Source of the DNA: Tenebrio molitor
Lineage: Eukaryota; Arthropoda; Insecta; Coleoptera; Tenebrionidae
Direction of reading: 5' to 3'
NCBI RefSeq assembly: GCF_963966145.1
Contig: NC_091051.1
Coordinates: 9,238,001-9,302,000, forward strand
DNA length: 64,000 bases
Shown piece after piece: positions 35,727 to 47,037 of the stretch. Below the pieces are notes generated by a model. It saw nothing but the letters and a program-made list of their open reading frames with translations, ran no database searches and was not told the DNA's origin. The position numbers and the translations under genes are program-made. Position 1 is the stretch's first letter; each line of letters opens with the position of its first letter.

Positions 35727-35853
35727 GAGGTTTCATTTAGTCGGATAAATATTTTTTGCAACGAAAACGTATTGCTTAGCAATTTTTCGAGTCTAATTGT
35801 CAAGCAATTAGTTTGAGTTGCAAATAAATATTTATCCGACTAAATGAAACCTC
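35727..35853. repeat. palindrome with GAGGTTTCATTTAGTCGGAT arms
   Basis: Arms of about 36 bases (right arm ATCCGACTAAATGAAACCTC) around an AT-rich middle with its own small inverted pair (TTGCTTAGCAA). Confidence 0.85.
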
Positions 35854-36198
35854 GAGTGTAATTCGGCGAGACAATTTAATGAATGAACAATACAAATTTA
35901 ATTTTTTTATTTGGTATTAAAGGTATTAGATGCCTAGCAACTAAAGGTATAAGTTACCTGAGTGTTTTTGCCGGATAAAAGTTAGGGCAAACTTTTATCC
36001 GCTGTCAAAGTGACAAAATCACAGTGCCTTATGAGATTTTTTATACATGAATTAAATTGTCATTATAATCAATCATGATATATGTGATCATGACTGATGT
36101 TTCACCTAAACTGTCACGAAACTGCCGCCAGAACCTCATTTTAATAAAATTATGCCAGTGAAATGTCCAATGTGTGCCAAATTCCGTGCTCGCCACTG

Positions 36199-37649
36199 TA
36201 CTTACTATGAAACCAAGAGAGTGCATGTTCACAACTTATTTCTAAATTGCCATGTCATTTGTTCACGTATTCTTACTTTTTTCAAAAAACGCATATTTTT
36301 CCATTGTTAGTACTTACGTGTTTAAATATTTCCGTGTAATTTGATTACAGGCTGTATTTCAAATAATTCGAGATTCAGATTTAGAGTAATAATTCATCAT
36401 TGGCAAGTAGGATAATAGGATTTAGATTAAAATTTAATAGCACATTTCTACATTATTATAAATTTGTTACTTTGATGTAGGTATTTAAAATTCATAAAAT
36501 TTTCTTTTGAGCAAGTTATTGAATACGTTCTTTACATTATATGTAGTTATAATTTCATATTGGTTATAAAAAGAAACATTTTTCTATTTGTTTTAAAGGT
36601 AAGTTTTTTTTTTTGAAGCTGATTATAAATGTAAATATGTATGACACCGAAGTTCATGGACACCTTCATATTTCGCTCAACAGATATTTTAACAGATTTG
36701 GGAATGTGGTCGCCATGATAATAACACGACACTTCTTGTAAGGATTACATTAATGTACCTAAATGAGATTTACTTTTGCATCTTTGTTAAAAGATGTTTG
36801 ATAGTGTAACATTATTAAAGTTTGCAAAAATCGAAGCTACTGAAGTATGTACCCGTGACATGACGAAATCGGGCATGAAACAGATTCATCAGCTCAATGA
36901 TTTTGTAAGACAACGGTATAATTTCTAATTACCAAACAATTTCTTATACGTTCACGAAATTTGGACTATTTTTGTAAGCAAAATAATTACACCACGATTC
37001 ATAACTAATGTGAATAGTGTTTTTATAATTAGTGTAAAAAACATGTTATTTCCAATACGGAAGATTTTATAATCAATTTAAACAAAAAAAAGTTGCCAAA
37101 AGAGTAGAATTCAGAAATTACGCTGATGAAATGTGAATAATTAATGTAACACAATGAATTGGGAATGTATTTGGAATTATTACCGTAAAATTCCTGTCAG
37201 GAAGGATCGTTTAAAAATACAGGCTGTTTAAAAAATGCCGCACTAAAACTATAGTACAGTGTTCAGAAGCATTTGGTAAGTGAGGGAAAAATATTTTAAA
37301 AATTCTTAGTGTTAAATTTGCGCGTGGACGAAGGTTTCTTTTATGGTAAATTTGGCAACTGCGTGCACTTACCAGTACCTACCTTTAAAAAATTGAAATA
37401 TTTAGTTTCATCGATTTTTGCATAATTTTCGATAATTGAAAGAGGTAAATCGCATTTAATATTAAAGACACACAGATTGCGTTAAAAATTATTAATCAAC
37501 CTACTATTCTGCATAGTTTAGTTGCATTTTGGGTGTTATTTAGTAATACATAATAATTACAACTACATAACAACGTTTAAAGATCCTTACACAAAACTCC
37601 CATTGTGCAAAGAAATGAAAACCAAGAATTTTTTAAATATTTTTTTCTT
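36199..37649. other. AT-rich DNA, no gene recognised
   Basis: No gene, MITE terminus or RNA gene identified. Confidence 0.45.
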
Positions 37650-37880
37650 CGACACACGAATTTGAGAAATTTCTCCTGTGTGAGCGGATTTTGATAAATG
37701 TCACAAAGATTTTTAGCGATTTGAAGTCTTTAGGGGGTTCGTCGAACAAAAAAACGTTGTATTCAACTCGTTCTTGTGTAAATTGGGACTTTTTTGGCCT
37801 CGTTTCACTCGCGTTTTAAAATGGCCCACTCGTGCCAAAAAAGGCCCAATTTACGCACGAACTCATTAAATAAACTACTA
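37650..37880. repeat. foldback family F2, copy 2
   Basis: Same layout as 32262-32495. The palindrome 37765-37867 has arms AACTCGTTCTTGTGTAAATT and complement, with a longer loop containing CACTCGCG and CCACTCGTGCC. A fragment of the same arm recurs at about 38130-38175. Confidence 0.78.
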
Positions 37881-38697
37881 TGAAAGTTATGAAAGTCATA
37901 TTTTTTTTCACGAATTTTCAGAATGATCCAAGCAAATAAGTAAAAAAAAGAGACTTTCATAACGTGTTGTACTACTCACTATTTTTTTGCATATCGATGC
38001 AAGTTGAGAAATTTGGTCTATAAGGATTTATGAAAAATTACAAAAAAAAATAGGTATCCTTTGACAATCATCTCCAAGGAGATGGAATAAAATGATGTAA
38101 AAAAGTACTACTTTCACCACGATTTTTCGTGTAAAAAAAGCCCAATTTACACACGCACTTGTTAAATGAAATACTATTCCCTCTAATTATATAATCAAAT
38201 TCAGCAATTTTATGACGACCTCATTTTCGAAATTGAAATTCTCAGTTAGCTTGTTTGTCAAAAAAAAAGAAAAAATAAGATTCACCGGAAAAAATATCTT
38301 ACAAGATGTACTGTTGTTAGATGTTAAACAATTATAAGTTTTCATCTAATGCAACATAAATATCTTGGCACAAGTTTTTTTAAATGCTTTTCTTGGTTGC
38401 TACAGCTTAAGAATAAAACGAATATATGCATGACAGTTTTAAATCATTTGCAATTTAGTACAACGTAAAATTCAAGGTTTCATAGCCACCGACTTAAAAT
38501 GAAGATTAAAATCCTAACAAGGTTAATCACATCATTATTTATATTTATGGTTTAAAGTAAATTCGAAATAATTGGGTGAAACCCTTCGTCCTACCTGTAG
38601 TGAAAAATACACTTGCCGCGTTACGATCATGACTGTTATAAATATAAAAATTTTAAATGTTCTTTTAGTAATTTTACATGACACTGCCAAGATAATA
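37881..38697. other. AT-rich DNA with a fragment of foldback F2
   Basis: GCCCAATTTACACACG at about 38143 is the F2 arm. Otherwise nothing recognised. Confidence 0.45.
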
Positions 38698-38703
38698 TTT
38701 ATT
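38698..38703 (-). terminator. polyadenylation signal of PGAP2
   Basis: AATAAA on the minus strand, about 26 bases after the PGAP2 stop codon. Confidence 0.5.
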
Positions 38704-38728
38704 GTATAACTAGCTATACAACTAAATA

Positions 38729-41302
38729 TTATCTCTCTGTTACAGCGACGCCGTACCTATAAACCACCAAATCTTTGTTTTTAAAATCTAAATAAGCAGT
38801 CATGTGGAATGCCATATTGGTTAACACTACTGTATATTCCGCCAAGGCAAAACCTGAATATACTGAAACAAAACTTTAAAAATATTTCTTTATTAATACA
38901 AAGAGTTACTTACCATAAGGCTCACAATACGAATTGTGCCTTAAAAAGCAGTATGTCGCTATTAAAATAGATGATATGTTTGTAATAAGAAGTCTTTTTT
39001 TCCATTTCAGACTTTCTTTGTGTCGTTTCTTACAACGCCTCTGGAGAATATAAATTAATATCATGTAAAATTCCGACATCAATATAAATGTAACAAAGGC
39101 TTTTTCATGAACAGCTGAAATAACATTTAAATAAGTTCTCAACTGAAATAAGTCCACTCGGGGATCCCGGGCTTTGAGAGATCTTTAATTTCCAACTTGT
39201 GCGAAAATAAAAACAAATTTGCTTTTTATTCCGTTATTCGTAAACGTTTTTCTTCGCTCGATCGAAATATAAATTAAACTCTTGAATGTAGCGAGCGAGA
39301 TTCGACGCCTACCCGATCGCTTTGAATTTTAACTCGACTGATATCCACCTAAATACAATGTATTGATTATTATTTAGTGATATCGTTGTTGAATATGCGT
39401 ATCACATCCTTATGGGAAAATTAATTATGTATAAGTTGAACTACAACTAAACTCAGCTAATTAATATGGCCGACCAAAACGGTATCCGATATGTGTACGT
39501 GGACCAATCAAACGCAGAAACAATTAATCTATTATTATAAACGTTAAAAGAAACTTTTCATTTCGGCGAGCCGAGGTGAAACTTATCAATAATGAAATCA
39601 TTTCAGTTTACATAAAAGGTTTTCAGATGAATAAACCAAATCAAATTTTACTTAACTAGAATCATAGTAAGATGTAGATTCGTTCGGACATACTTACTGA
39701 ATGTTTTCGTTTTAGAAAACAAATTATTATAGAATTTCATTGTACGTAAAGAAAATTATGTACTTTTCAACAGTTGAGTTGTCGTTAACTTTTCATTACG
39801 TTTTTTCTTTTAACTTCACCATTTTTAGCAAGTATTGTCAGAATTCTTTTGTTTGGAAAAAACAAAAGAGCGTATTTGTGATTTTGAAGCTTCTCTACAA
39901 TTTTTAATAATATTTTCCTTTAAAATATCTCTATATTTATAGCACCCAGCAAGCTTGGAGCGTTCAAAGAGCGTTCTTGTTATTAGCTTGAGAATGACTG
40001 AAGCTTGCAGAAAAGCTCATTTCGAATATGACAATTCGTCTTTTAAGGATAATTATGCTTTACGAAACAAACAGGATCGAAGACTGAGAAAATCAAAATA
40101 GAGCAACTAGTAGGTAAAGACGTTTATAATTTTTGTCACAGAAATGAAACATGAGTATTCGTGAAGATTTCTGTTACAATTTCTGAGTTTTCTTAATTTT
40201 TTTTAAACTTTATTTTCTTAACATCTTAACAGCATTTACAATTTTTTTAAAATATAAATTAGATTAAAAATTTGTGGCACTAGTCTCACATTTTTAAATT
40301 AATATCTTATTCTTGTCTTCATATACTGATTTCTTAGTTGCAACTACAATAGAAAGAAAAAAACGGTGCTAATGCGGTCTAGGTCTCTAAAAAAGTCGTG
40401 TTACTCAACTAAGAAGTTTTTAAAGTTAAAAGAAAATTGAGAAGGAACTACATATTAAAATTTTATAGTGAATAAATTTTAAAACAGATAGTATTTCGGT
40501 AATTCTTTCATTAATACAGTCACAAATTGAATAATGAAAAAACAAGTCAATTTTTTTCCTTCTTCTCTTGTTTTCCTTTCACAGAACTTTAAGAATTTGT
40601 GTAACTTTAGTATATAAACTGAGTTATAAATATTCACTGTACGTCAATACTAAAAAATATTGAAAGAGTTTGTATTCGTTTTTTATGTGGATTTTTTTTT
40701 ATATGACATGCCATTGAAAATGTTTACTTTCTATAATATGTATAAATTTTGATTTTCCATGAACCGTCTGCCAAAATAATCGTTGGGGATGAGTGTTTTT
40801 CTTAAGACTTGTAATTGAAAATGTCTCAAAGCCCAGTTTTGTAAAAAATAGGTGAAACTTCATCGAAATACTTACGATAATGTTGTGATGAGGTCCAAAA
40901 GGACAATATAATAAGTGAAATATTTTCAACAACATTGAGAACACATGCTACGGCCCCCATCCATTGGTCATTTTGGTATAAAACATTTTGATGGTGTTGA
41001 AGGTAAACAAAGGCAATGGAGAATCTTGGCACTGCATGTAAAACTATGGCTACTTGCCAGACTTGTCGTTGCGGTGAGAAATTTCCAATTGCCGCAGAAA
41101 TGGACGGTAAAATATTAAACACTTGACAATGTGTATATGTGGCAGTTTCGAAATGAAAAACTACCGAATAAACGATACAAAACAAAAATGCAAATAACGG
41201 CAAACCCACGGTTATAATTGAAAATTTTTCGAACGGTAAACGTAAAACGGTTGATGTTTCATAGTCACTGTATAATAATGCATATCGTGCTTCATTAGGC
41301 AT
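38729..41302 (-). CDS. PGAP2: PGAP2, GPI-anchor lipid remodelling protein (three exons)
   Basis: Exons 41302-40876, 39114-38914 and 38862-38729 join in phase to give 253 residues, the size of PGAP2 (FRAG1 family). It is a multi-pass Golgi/ER membrane protein needed for fatty-acid remodelling of GPI anchors. Exon 1 carries the first hydrophobic segment ([13 protein letters not shown]) and the conserved [14 protein letters not shown] and PQR-VW blocks, then APRF-like [11 protein letters not shown] and [11 protein letters not shown]. Exon 2 begins with [10 protein letters not shown] and includes the block WKKRLLITN and the invariant [10 protein letters not shown]. Exon 3 has [16 protein letters not shown] and a short tail ending YGVAVTER. 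Intron 1 is 1.76 kb, intron 2 is 51 bases; all donors are GTAAGT or similar. No lost motif seen. Confidence 0.95.
39115..40875 (-). other. PGAP2 intron 1
   Basis: 1.76 kb of AT-rich DNA between the GTAAGT donor at 40875 and the TTTCAG acceptor at 39115. No nested gene or clear repeat terminus seen. Confidence 0.7.
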
Positions 41303-41596
41303 TATTCGTCACACACTTAACTCAATTTTACTTTACAATATCGTTCGACTTAATTCATTTTAGGTTAGAACAGCTGTTTGGTTTGTTGATTGTTGATTAT
41401 TCACTGTAGGGGCGGAAACTAACGAATCAGTTCGAAAGTCGACGAACAAGCGTCGTCATGGGCGAGATTTGATTGGATATTGAATTGACGGAAACATAGG
41501 CGACTCGTGTGGAATCAAAATTATATAATTCCTATAAAAAATGTCTACTTAAAAATTAGTTTTTGGTTTCCTACAAGACTATTTTCACTAAGTTTT

Positions 41597-41846
41597 GGTA
41601 ATTATACAGTTTAGGTCGACAAATCTGACGCATGCGCAAATGGAACTCCGAAATTCCAAAACTTAGTGAATTTAAACTGGTCTCAATATATACGGGTCCA
41701 GCATGAAGCATTGTCTGTTTTTAGGTACTTTAAATATTTAAAATAAATTGTTATTAAACAATATGGTAACATCGCTAGCAAAATCCGCGTGAGATTCAAT
41801 CATTTGCGCATGCGTCAGATTTGTCGACCTAAAGTGTATAATTACC
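41597..41846. mobile_element. MITE with GGTAATTATACA ends
   Basis: Very well preserved inverted ends of 46 bases with one mismatch, containing TTTAGGTCGACAAATCTGAC and GCATGCGCAAATG. 250 bases; the centre is AT-rich and non-coding. It lies about 300 bases upstream of the PGAP2 start codon. Confidence 0.92.
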
Positions 41847-41903
41847 TAAGTTTTTTATAAATGACTTACGGAATTTTGTAATACATATTATGAATTTGGT
41901 AGG

Positions 41904-42150
41904 TACAGTTTTCCCATTTATAATTTGGTTTTATGGCAGTGCAATTGTAATTATTAGGGGCTGGGGTTGCGATTTTGGCAATATGGCAATAGACGTGAAG
42001 ATATTGTAGCTTGTAGCCTAGTCAGACAACAGACAACGGACCTTCTTTTACAGTCCTAGGATTTACGGCGGTAGTTGCCTATTGTCGGGGTATTTAACTC
42101 CCTGACAACAGGGCTGGTAGTAAAACCAAATTATAAATGGGAAAACTATA
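41904..42150. mobile_element. MITE with TAYAGTTTTCCCATTTATAA ends
   Basis: Inverted ends of about 31 bases (TTTTCCCATTTATAATTTGG on each side), 247 bases, non-coding. Only 57 bases separate it from the preceding MITE. Confidence 0.88.
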
Positions 42151-42272
42151 CTTTTACACTTGTCACATTTAGGTATCTATAGTATTGCGTTATAACTTTT
42201 TATCTGCTCCGCCCACTAAAATTGACCAATCAGAATCAAAGCCAGATTCAATCTGTACAACTTTTCATCACA

Positions 42273-42402
42273 TTTGCCACGTAAAAAAGTTAACTTACGG
42301 AATCCCGGATCAGCTGTTTAAATCTTACGTTTTACACGAGTGGTGTGTTCACAATCGACCTTCAACGCCTACTATGCGGTGACATTTAAAAAAACATCCG
42401 AT
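42273..42402. mobile_element. MITE, family A copy 4, partial
   Basis: Contains the family core CGGATCAGCTGTTTAAATC and the right arm GTGGTGTGTTCACAATCGAC with a terminus ACATCCGAT. The left terminus is not recognisable, so the start is approximate. Confidence 0.6.
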
Positions 42403-43587
42403 ATATAAAACAGTACTTAAAACAATAACACAGTGAGTGTTTGATTAAGGTGATAAGCCCTAAAGCTGAAGTTTCTTAGTTTCGTGTAGGCTAGCCTCTT
42501 ATTTTAAGAATTTTTGCAGGGAAAATTTAATGTGCCTTTGGACTGAGATGGTTTATTTATATTAACCTACATTTGGAAAAAAACTTTGGCACATTTTTGC
42601 TAATGAAGATAAAATCTCGCAGAAAAAAACATTATCGAAATCCCTTTTTGATAATTATCTTATACACATTAGTATGAGGCGGACAAATTAAGAACATTGT
42701 TTATAAATTATGAAATACAAAGAGTATTTTGAAAAAATCTAATGTTTATTGTCATATAGGTACTCGTACCTACTGAATCTTTAGTTTTAGCTTGTAATAT
42801 TTAAAAAATATAAATGATATGTTTTGTGGAGTATCTGTTTTTATTTCAGGAATAACTTCGGATTTACATACTTAATATCAAGTTAAAACTGTAACACCGA
42901 CTGAAAGATGTTTTTGGTTTGTTTACCCAAAAAATGATAAATTACGAGGAAATAAATTTCAGTGGACAATAGAATTTCTCACTTTTCCAGGTTACATAAT
43001 AATAAAAAACTTCCTTTGTCTTATCTTATTCTGAAACAAATTTGCTGTTTCATGTTTCAAAAATACATAATGCAATTGTGCAGTTTTGACAAAGAACAAA
43101 TTAAACGAAGAAAGAATGAGAATTTTTGTTTATCAGTCTAACAAATGTATGGAATTCGCATGCACCAGGGTATAGTTGGTTGCCGACCTCCACACTTCAG
43201 TATTATCATTTTGTATTTGAAATATCCATTTATCCAACAGGATGTTACATATTTAAAATGTTTACGTTTACACTGCAAATATTAGAAATAAACTAAAGAC
43301 ATGAACGCACGTCGATGTCTGGCAACAAGTTTGAGAAAGAATCTGGAGAATTGTTTTCAATTTATTCTCACTCTCGAGGGGTATTTGTAGGATTATTTTT
43401 TCATGAGTACAAAATCAAAAATACAAAAAAAATTTATATTCTCGCACTGAATCCTTTTTCGTTCATTTTCAACAATTGATGACACTGTCAAATTGAAAAA
43501 TACGTTGTCACTAAAGAAAAATTAAAACAAAATACGAACTATAATTATTCTCACATGGATAATGTACTTAGATTATTCTCACTAGTA
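42403..43587. other. AT-rich DNA, no gene recognised
   Basis: No gene or repeat identified. Confidence 0.45.
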
Positions 43588-43672
43588 ATATCCCGAGTGC
43601 ATGTCAAATTGTCGATAATTTGCTCGAGTGCGCTCCGCAAATTATCGACAATTTGACATGCACGAGAGGATA
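43588..43672. repeat. strong palindrome with CATGTCAAATTGTCGATAAT arms
   Basis: Arms of about 35 bases (GTGCATGTCAAATTGTCGAT and complement) around the loop CTCGAGTGCGCTCCG. ATATCC/GGATAT words close the stem on the outside. Confidence 0.88.
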
Positions 43673-43818
43673 TTTTGGCAGACTATTTCCTAAGAAAAAT
43701 TTACATGATAAGTAAGTACAAATAAACGTAATTCTTTTTAAAATATAAAATTAATACCAAATGATTTTTTAATTAGGACTACGCGAAAATTTGGCACTAG
43801 TGCAAATTATCGATAATT

Positions 43819-45075
43819 GCACTAAAAAAAAAAGTCTGTTTGTTCCTGGTAGGCGCGTGCGTGCGCATTTACAAAATCCTGCAACGAAATGCGACTTTCC
43901 TATTGGTTACTTTATTTTTCTACTTACACTGGAGAAATGTGCAATATTACAGTGTTCTGTACTGTCAATCAGGTCCAAGCTGCCATTTTTGTTTCATCGT
44001 GTCTTAGTTTTTCTTTCGTGTTTTGTGTCTGTATTGTGTTTGTTTTGTGTTGTGTCCGTTTATTTATTAAAAAAAACAGTTCTTAGTTCTTAGAGGTTAA
44101 GAAGATTTTAATATGTCAACAAGATGTCTCAATTTCGATCACCACGGCGTAAGTTGGATTTATGCTAACAGCAAGTAACAGTTTTTTATTAATGCATATT
44201 TATAGCAAATTTCTCACAAGCCGAGAAAGAAATGATCGTTAAAGTATTTCGTGGGATCTTCAAGGATTTTGCCGAGTTAACCAAGACGGCTCAAATGGAA
44301 AAAACTGCAGATTATACTGGTATTGATTTCTGAATTTTTTTTTTGTTGTATCACAGCTTAATTATTTTGTGTTGAAGGTTGTGGATTTAGAAACATTCAA
44401 CGATACTTGGCGGAAGAAAAGAAGTGTGCCCAATTAAAGGCACCGAAGAAACCTGATAGGAAATGTATTATTCAATTGGATGAACATAAAAAATATCTCA
44501 TTCGAAAAACAGTGCACTCATTTTTCTGGAATCTAGAATCACTGCCTATATGTATAAAATTAAGCCTTTTCCTTTTCTCTGGCAAGATACATGGTTATTA
44601 TAAATGATTGTAGTCGAAGTAGGCCATGTTCATGTTATGAAATTTTTGCCGCTTTCATGTGAACTGTCAGTTTTTGTCAATGTCACTGTAATTTTTTTTT
44701 AGGTGGAAAGTGCGGTGATGATTATTTTATTTTATTTTTGTTTAAATTAACGATTGAATCCAAGTATCGAGTTGTTTTGTACCCAATTTAACTCGTGTAT
44801 GTATAAAATAAAAATAAAAAATGTACATATAATATTTGTTATCACTTTTTCCACGAGATTATTCATAAACTTTTTTGTTTACATTTTACAAATTATACAA
44901 AAATTAAATCATAAACATGAGTTTTAATGTGCAACCACAAATACTGATCCCCCTAGATAATATGCAACCAAAAATACTAAGAATTCCTGCATCCTGCTAA
45001 AAATCTTAGCTATGTGATTCTACCTTTCGGAGATGCGCACGCACGCGCCTACCAGGAAAAAATAGACATTAGTGC
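43819..45075. mobile_element. DNA transposon with GCACTA...GGTAGGCGCGTGCG ends
   Basis: Inverted ends about 45-50 bases long share CCTGGTAGGCGCGTGCGTGC; weaker similarity continues outward to about 43805 and 45090. The 1.26 kb element encloses one small spliced gene but no complete transposase, so it is either a truncated autonomous element or a non-autonomous derivative. Confidence 0.82.
44124..44607 (+). CDS. spliced helix-turn-helix gene inside the transposon
   Basis: Exons 44124-44148, 44206-44319 and 44378-44607 join in phase to give 122 residues. It starts MSQFRSPR and continues SQAEKEMIVKVFRGIF, then a TKTAQMEKTADYTG stretch joined to CGFRNIQRYLAEEKK. This pattern, a helix, a spacer and a recognition helix ending in RxIQRYLxEEK, resembles the N-terminal DNA-binding domain found in front of DDE-type domains in many insect transposon genes. 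A basic stretch (KAPKKPDRK) follows. After about residue 98 (TVHSFFW) the sequence stops looking conserved, so the catalytic domain has been lost. Because the gene is flanked by inverted ends, I read it as a remnant or a derived DNA-binding protein of the element. Confidence 0.6.
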
Positions 45076-45090
45076 AGTATTATCGCTGTA

Positions 45091-46412
45091 ATTCGATCGC
45101 CATTGGCTAAAATTCAAATATTCGAGCTTTTTGATTGACTTACATTTTTCGAAGGAAATAGTCACTATAATAATGATACAGTTGGACAGATTTGAACATG
45201 TGATCAAAAATGCTGATGAACTATTGGAAGTTATAAACATGAAAAAATAATCATTTAAATTATGACTATAGTCCATTCAAAAATCAAAAAACCAACAACG
45301 TCGCATTTTCTCGATAATTACTATCGGCAACGCTGTCTAGTGTAAAATTTGGTGAGAATTGTAATTTTGAGGTTAAGTATTTATTAAGTGTTTTGTTTTT
45401 CTGGGCATGTTTAAGCAAAAATAATAAAAATTAACAAATAACTGAATCGTACTGAGCAATAATAAAACAATTTGAACGAAATTCCATGCAATTGAATTTT
45501 ATTTTGAATCAAATGTCATAATTTACAGTTACAAACATTCCAAGAAAAAATAACTACTTAGGGTTTTTTTAGATTTTACTAACCTAAATGGACTTTAATT
45601 CTCGTACAAAAATATCCACAAAAACACTTTCCATTGTCTCAATTTTTTATAAACGGAGAAAAATATAACCCAATTCATTCATTACCATATTGTAAGAACG
45701 CTAATGATAATGAAGGTTATCCGGGATCTACCTACCTTCTACCAGCACATGGTCTATGCCTGTGACATCACGTGAAAATGTCTTTTGTAAAAAACTGTTT
45801 TTAAGTTTCTATTGTGAGGTGTTGTCAGAATTCCTGTTTGAAATTTACGGTAAGTATATTAATATGTTAATAAGTATGCTAACAATTACCTACTACGGCA
45901 GTACCTAATTATACGTTTGTCTCAAAAAGACCCACACAATTTTTTTAGACATTTTTAAGTTTAACTACGATTGACAATACCTGATGTAAAAAACAATGTT
46001 TGGGTATTGAAATTGGTGTTCGCCAGGTTGAAATCTTGATTCCTGCGTCAATGATGGTCTTCCATTTTAGGGTTAAGTGGTTTTGTAGTGTTTTATATCC
46101 TTCGTATAATTCCTTGCTCCTGGTGACTGGTTTTAGGATTCAAACTAGTGAATCAGGAGGTGCGTCTCATTTTTTGTAGGTGGTGTGCGTTACGCATCTG
46201 CTGCTTGTGTGTGGAAAGTTTGTAAACGAATTTTGGTACCTACAGTATTTTATCTGAAGTGGAGAGGATATATTTTTTTATTATACACACTAATTCATAT
46301 AACTTTTCGACCCTAACGAATTTTAAATGCAGTTAAATGATACCTTTATTCATTATGAAATCTGGCATTATTGACAATCACTTGACAATTCTGAAATATT
46401 TTTTGTTAATAT
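45091..46412. other. no gene recognised; possible untranslated exon near 45.84 kb
   Basis: A good donor (ACGGTAAGTATA) at about 45850 on the plus strand follows a stretch without long frames and could end a non-coding first exon, but no partner acceptor could be chosen. Confidence 0.3.
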
Positions 46413-46536
46413 CTGTTCACGTTGGAATGAACATCAGTGGTGCAAATGACCTGACCTGTTACTATGACAACTCATATGAAAGTTAATGCCGAATGTGTGC
46501 GATTTGCACCACTGATGTTCAATCCAACGTGAACAG
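46413..46536. mobile_element. MITE with CTGTTCACGTTGG ends
   Basis: A 124-base unit with about 35-base inverted ends, one mismatch (CTGTTCACGTTGGAATGAAC and GTGGTGCAAAT). Nothing coded. It sits about 500 bases beyond the 3' end of the mucin gene. Confidence 0.9.
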
Positions 46537-47018
46537 GATTTAATTAAAATGTGTTCCAATGACGAAAGGGTCGATATGATTTTGATGTATAGTGAGTGTC
46601 AGTTTCTTAAATAAAAAAAAAGTCAATTAGGTATGTACTGCCATTTAAAAAATTTTATATTTGGGACTTTTGTGAGAGATGTCCAAACCATATAAAAGTT
46701 TAAAATTATTCATGCTATTGGATCAAGTTATGAATGAAAAACGTATTACTGGCTGCATTCAAATTTCGTCAGGGTCGCAAAGTTATGTGTAAGTCAGTAT
46801 TTTATTTGAAATACATATTTAAAAAAATCTATAGTGAGTGCTTGTGTAAATTTTTATTTTTGCTCTCTGATAAAGAGACTCGCGCATTTCAGGAGCCTTT
46901 ATGTTTAACTAAGTTATTGCAATTGATTTCTACAAAAAAACGGCTGTCAAAATGTTCTAATGTTGCTTAAATTATGTGTGCACTAAATAAGAAAAACAAA
47001 ACATATATTTAAAATTAA
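46537..47018. other. spacer downstream of the mucin gene
   Basis: AT-rich; a 78-codon plus-strand frame (46734-46970) is not recognisable and probably chance. Confidence 0.4.
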
Positions 47019-47024
47019 TTTATT
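47019..47024 (-). terminator. polyadenylation signal of the mucin gene
   Basis: AATAAA on the minus strand, 14 bases after the stop codon. If used, the 3' untranslated region is very short. Confidence 0.5.
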
Positions 47025-47037
47025 GTAAAAACAAAAG

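Larger units (their letters stand above)
34904..36198. mobile_element. 1.3 kb Tc1/mariner-ended element filled with palindromes
   Basis: Ends CAGTGGGGAGCACGGAATTT and the complement of the right end (CAGTGGCGAGCACGGAATTT) form inverted termini of about 33 bases with few mismatches, with TA on either side. There is no transposase. Inside, three separate foldbacks lie in a row (34979-35325, 35340-35493 and 35727-35853), each annotated on its own. Confidence 0.85.

Noticed and set aside
40699..40944. 81-codon minus-strand frame overlapping PGAP2 exon 1
   Set aside because: It is in another frame and runs from intron into exon; the PGAP2 frame is the conserved one.
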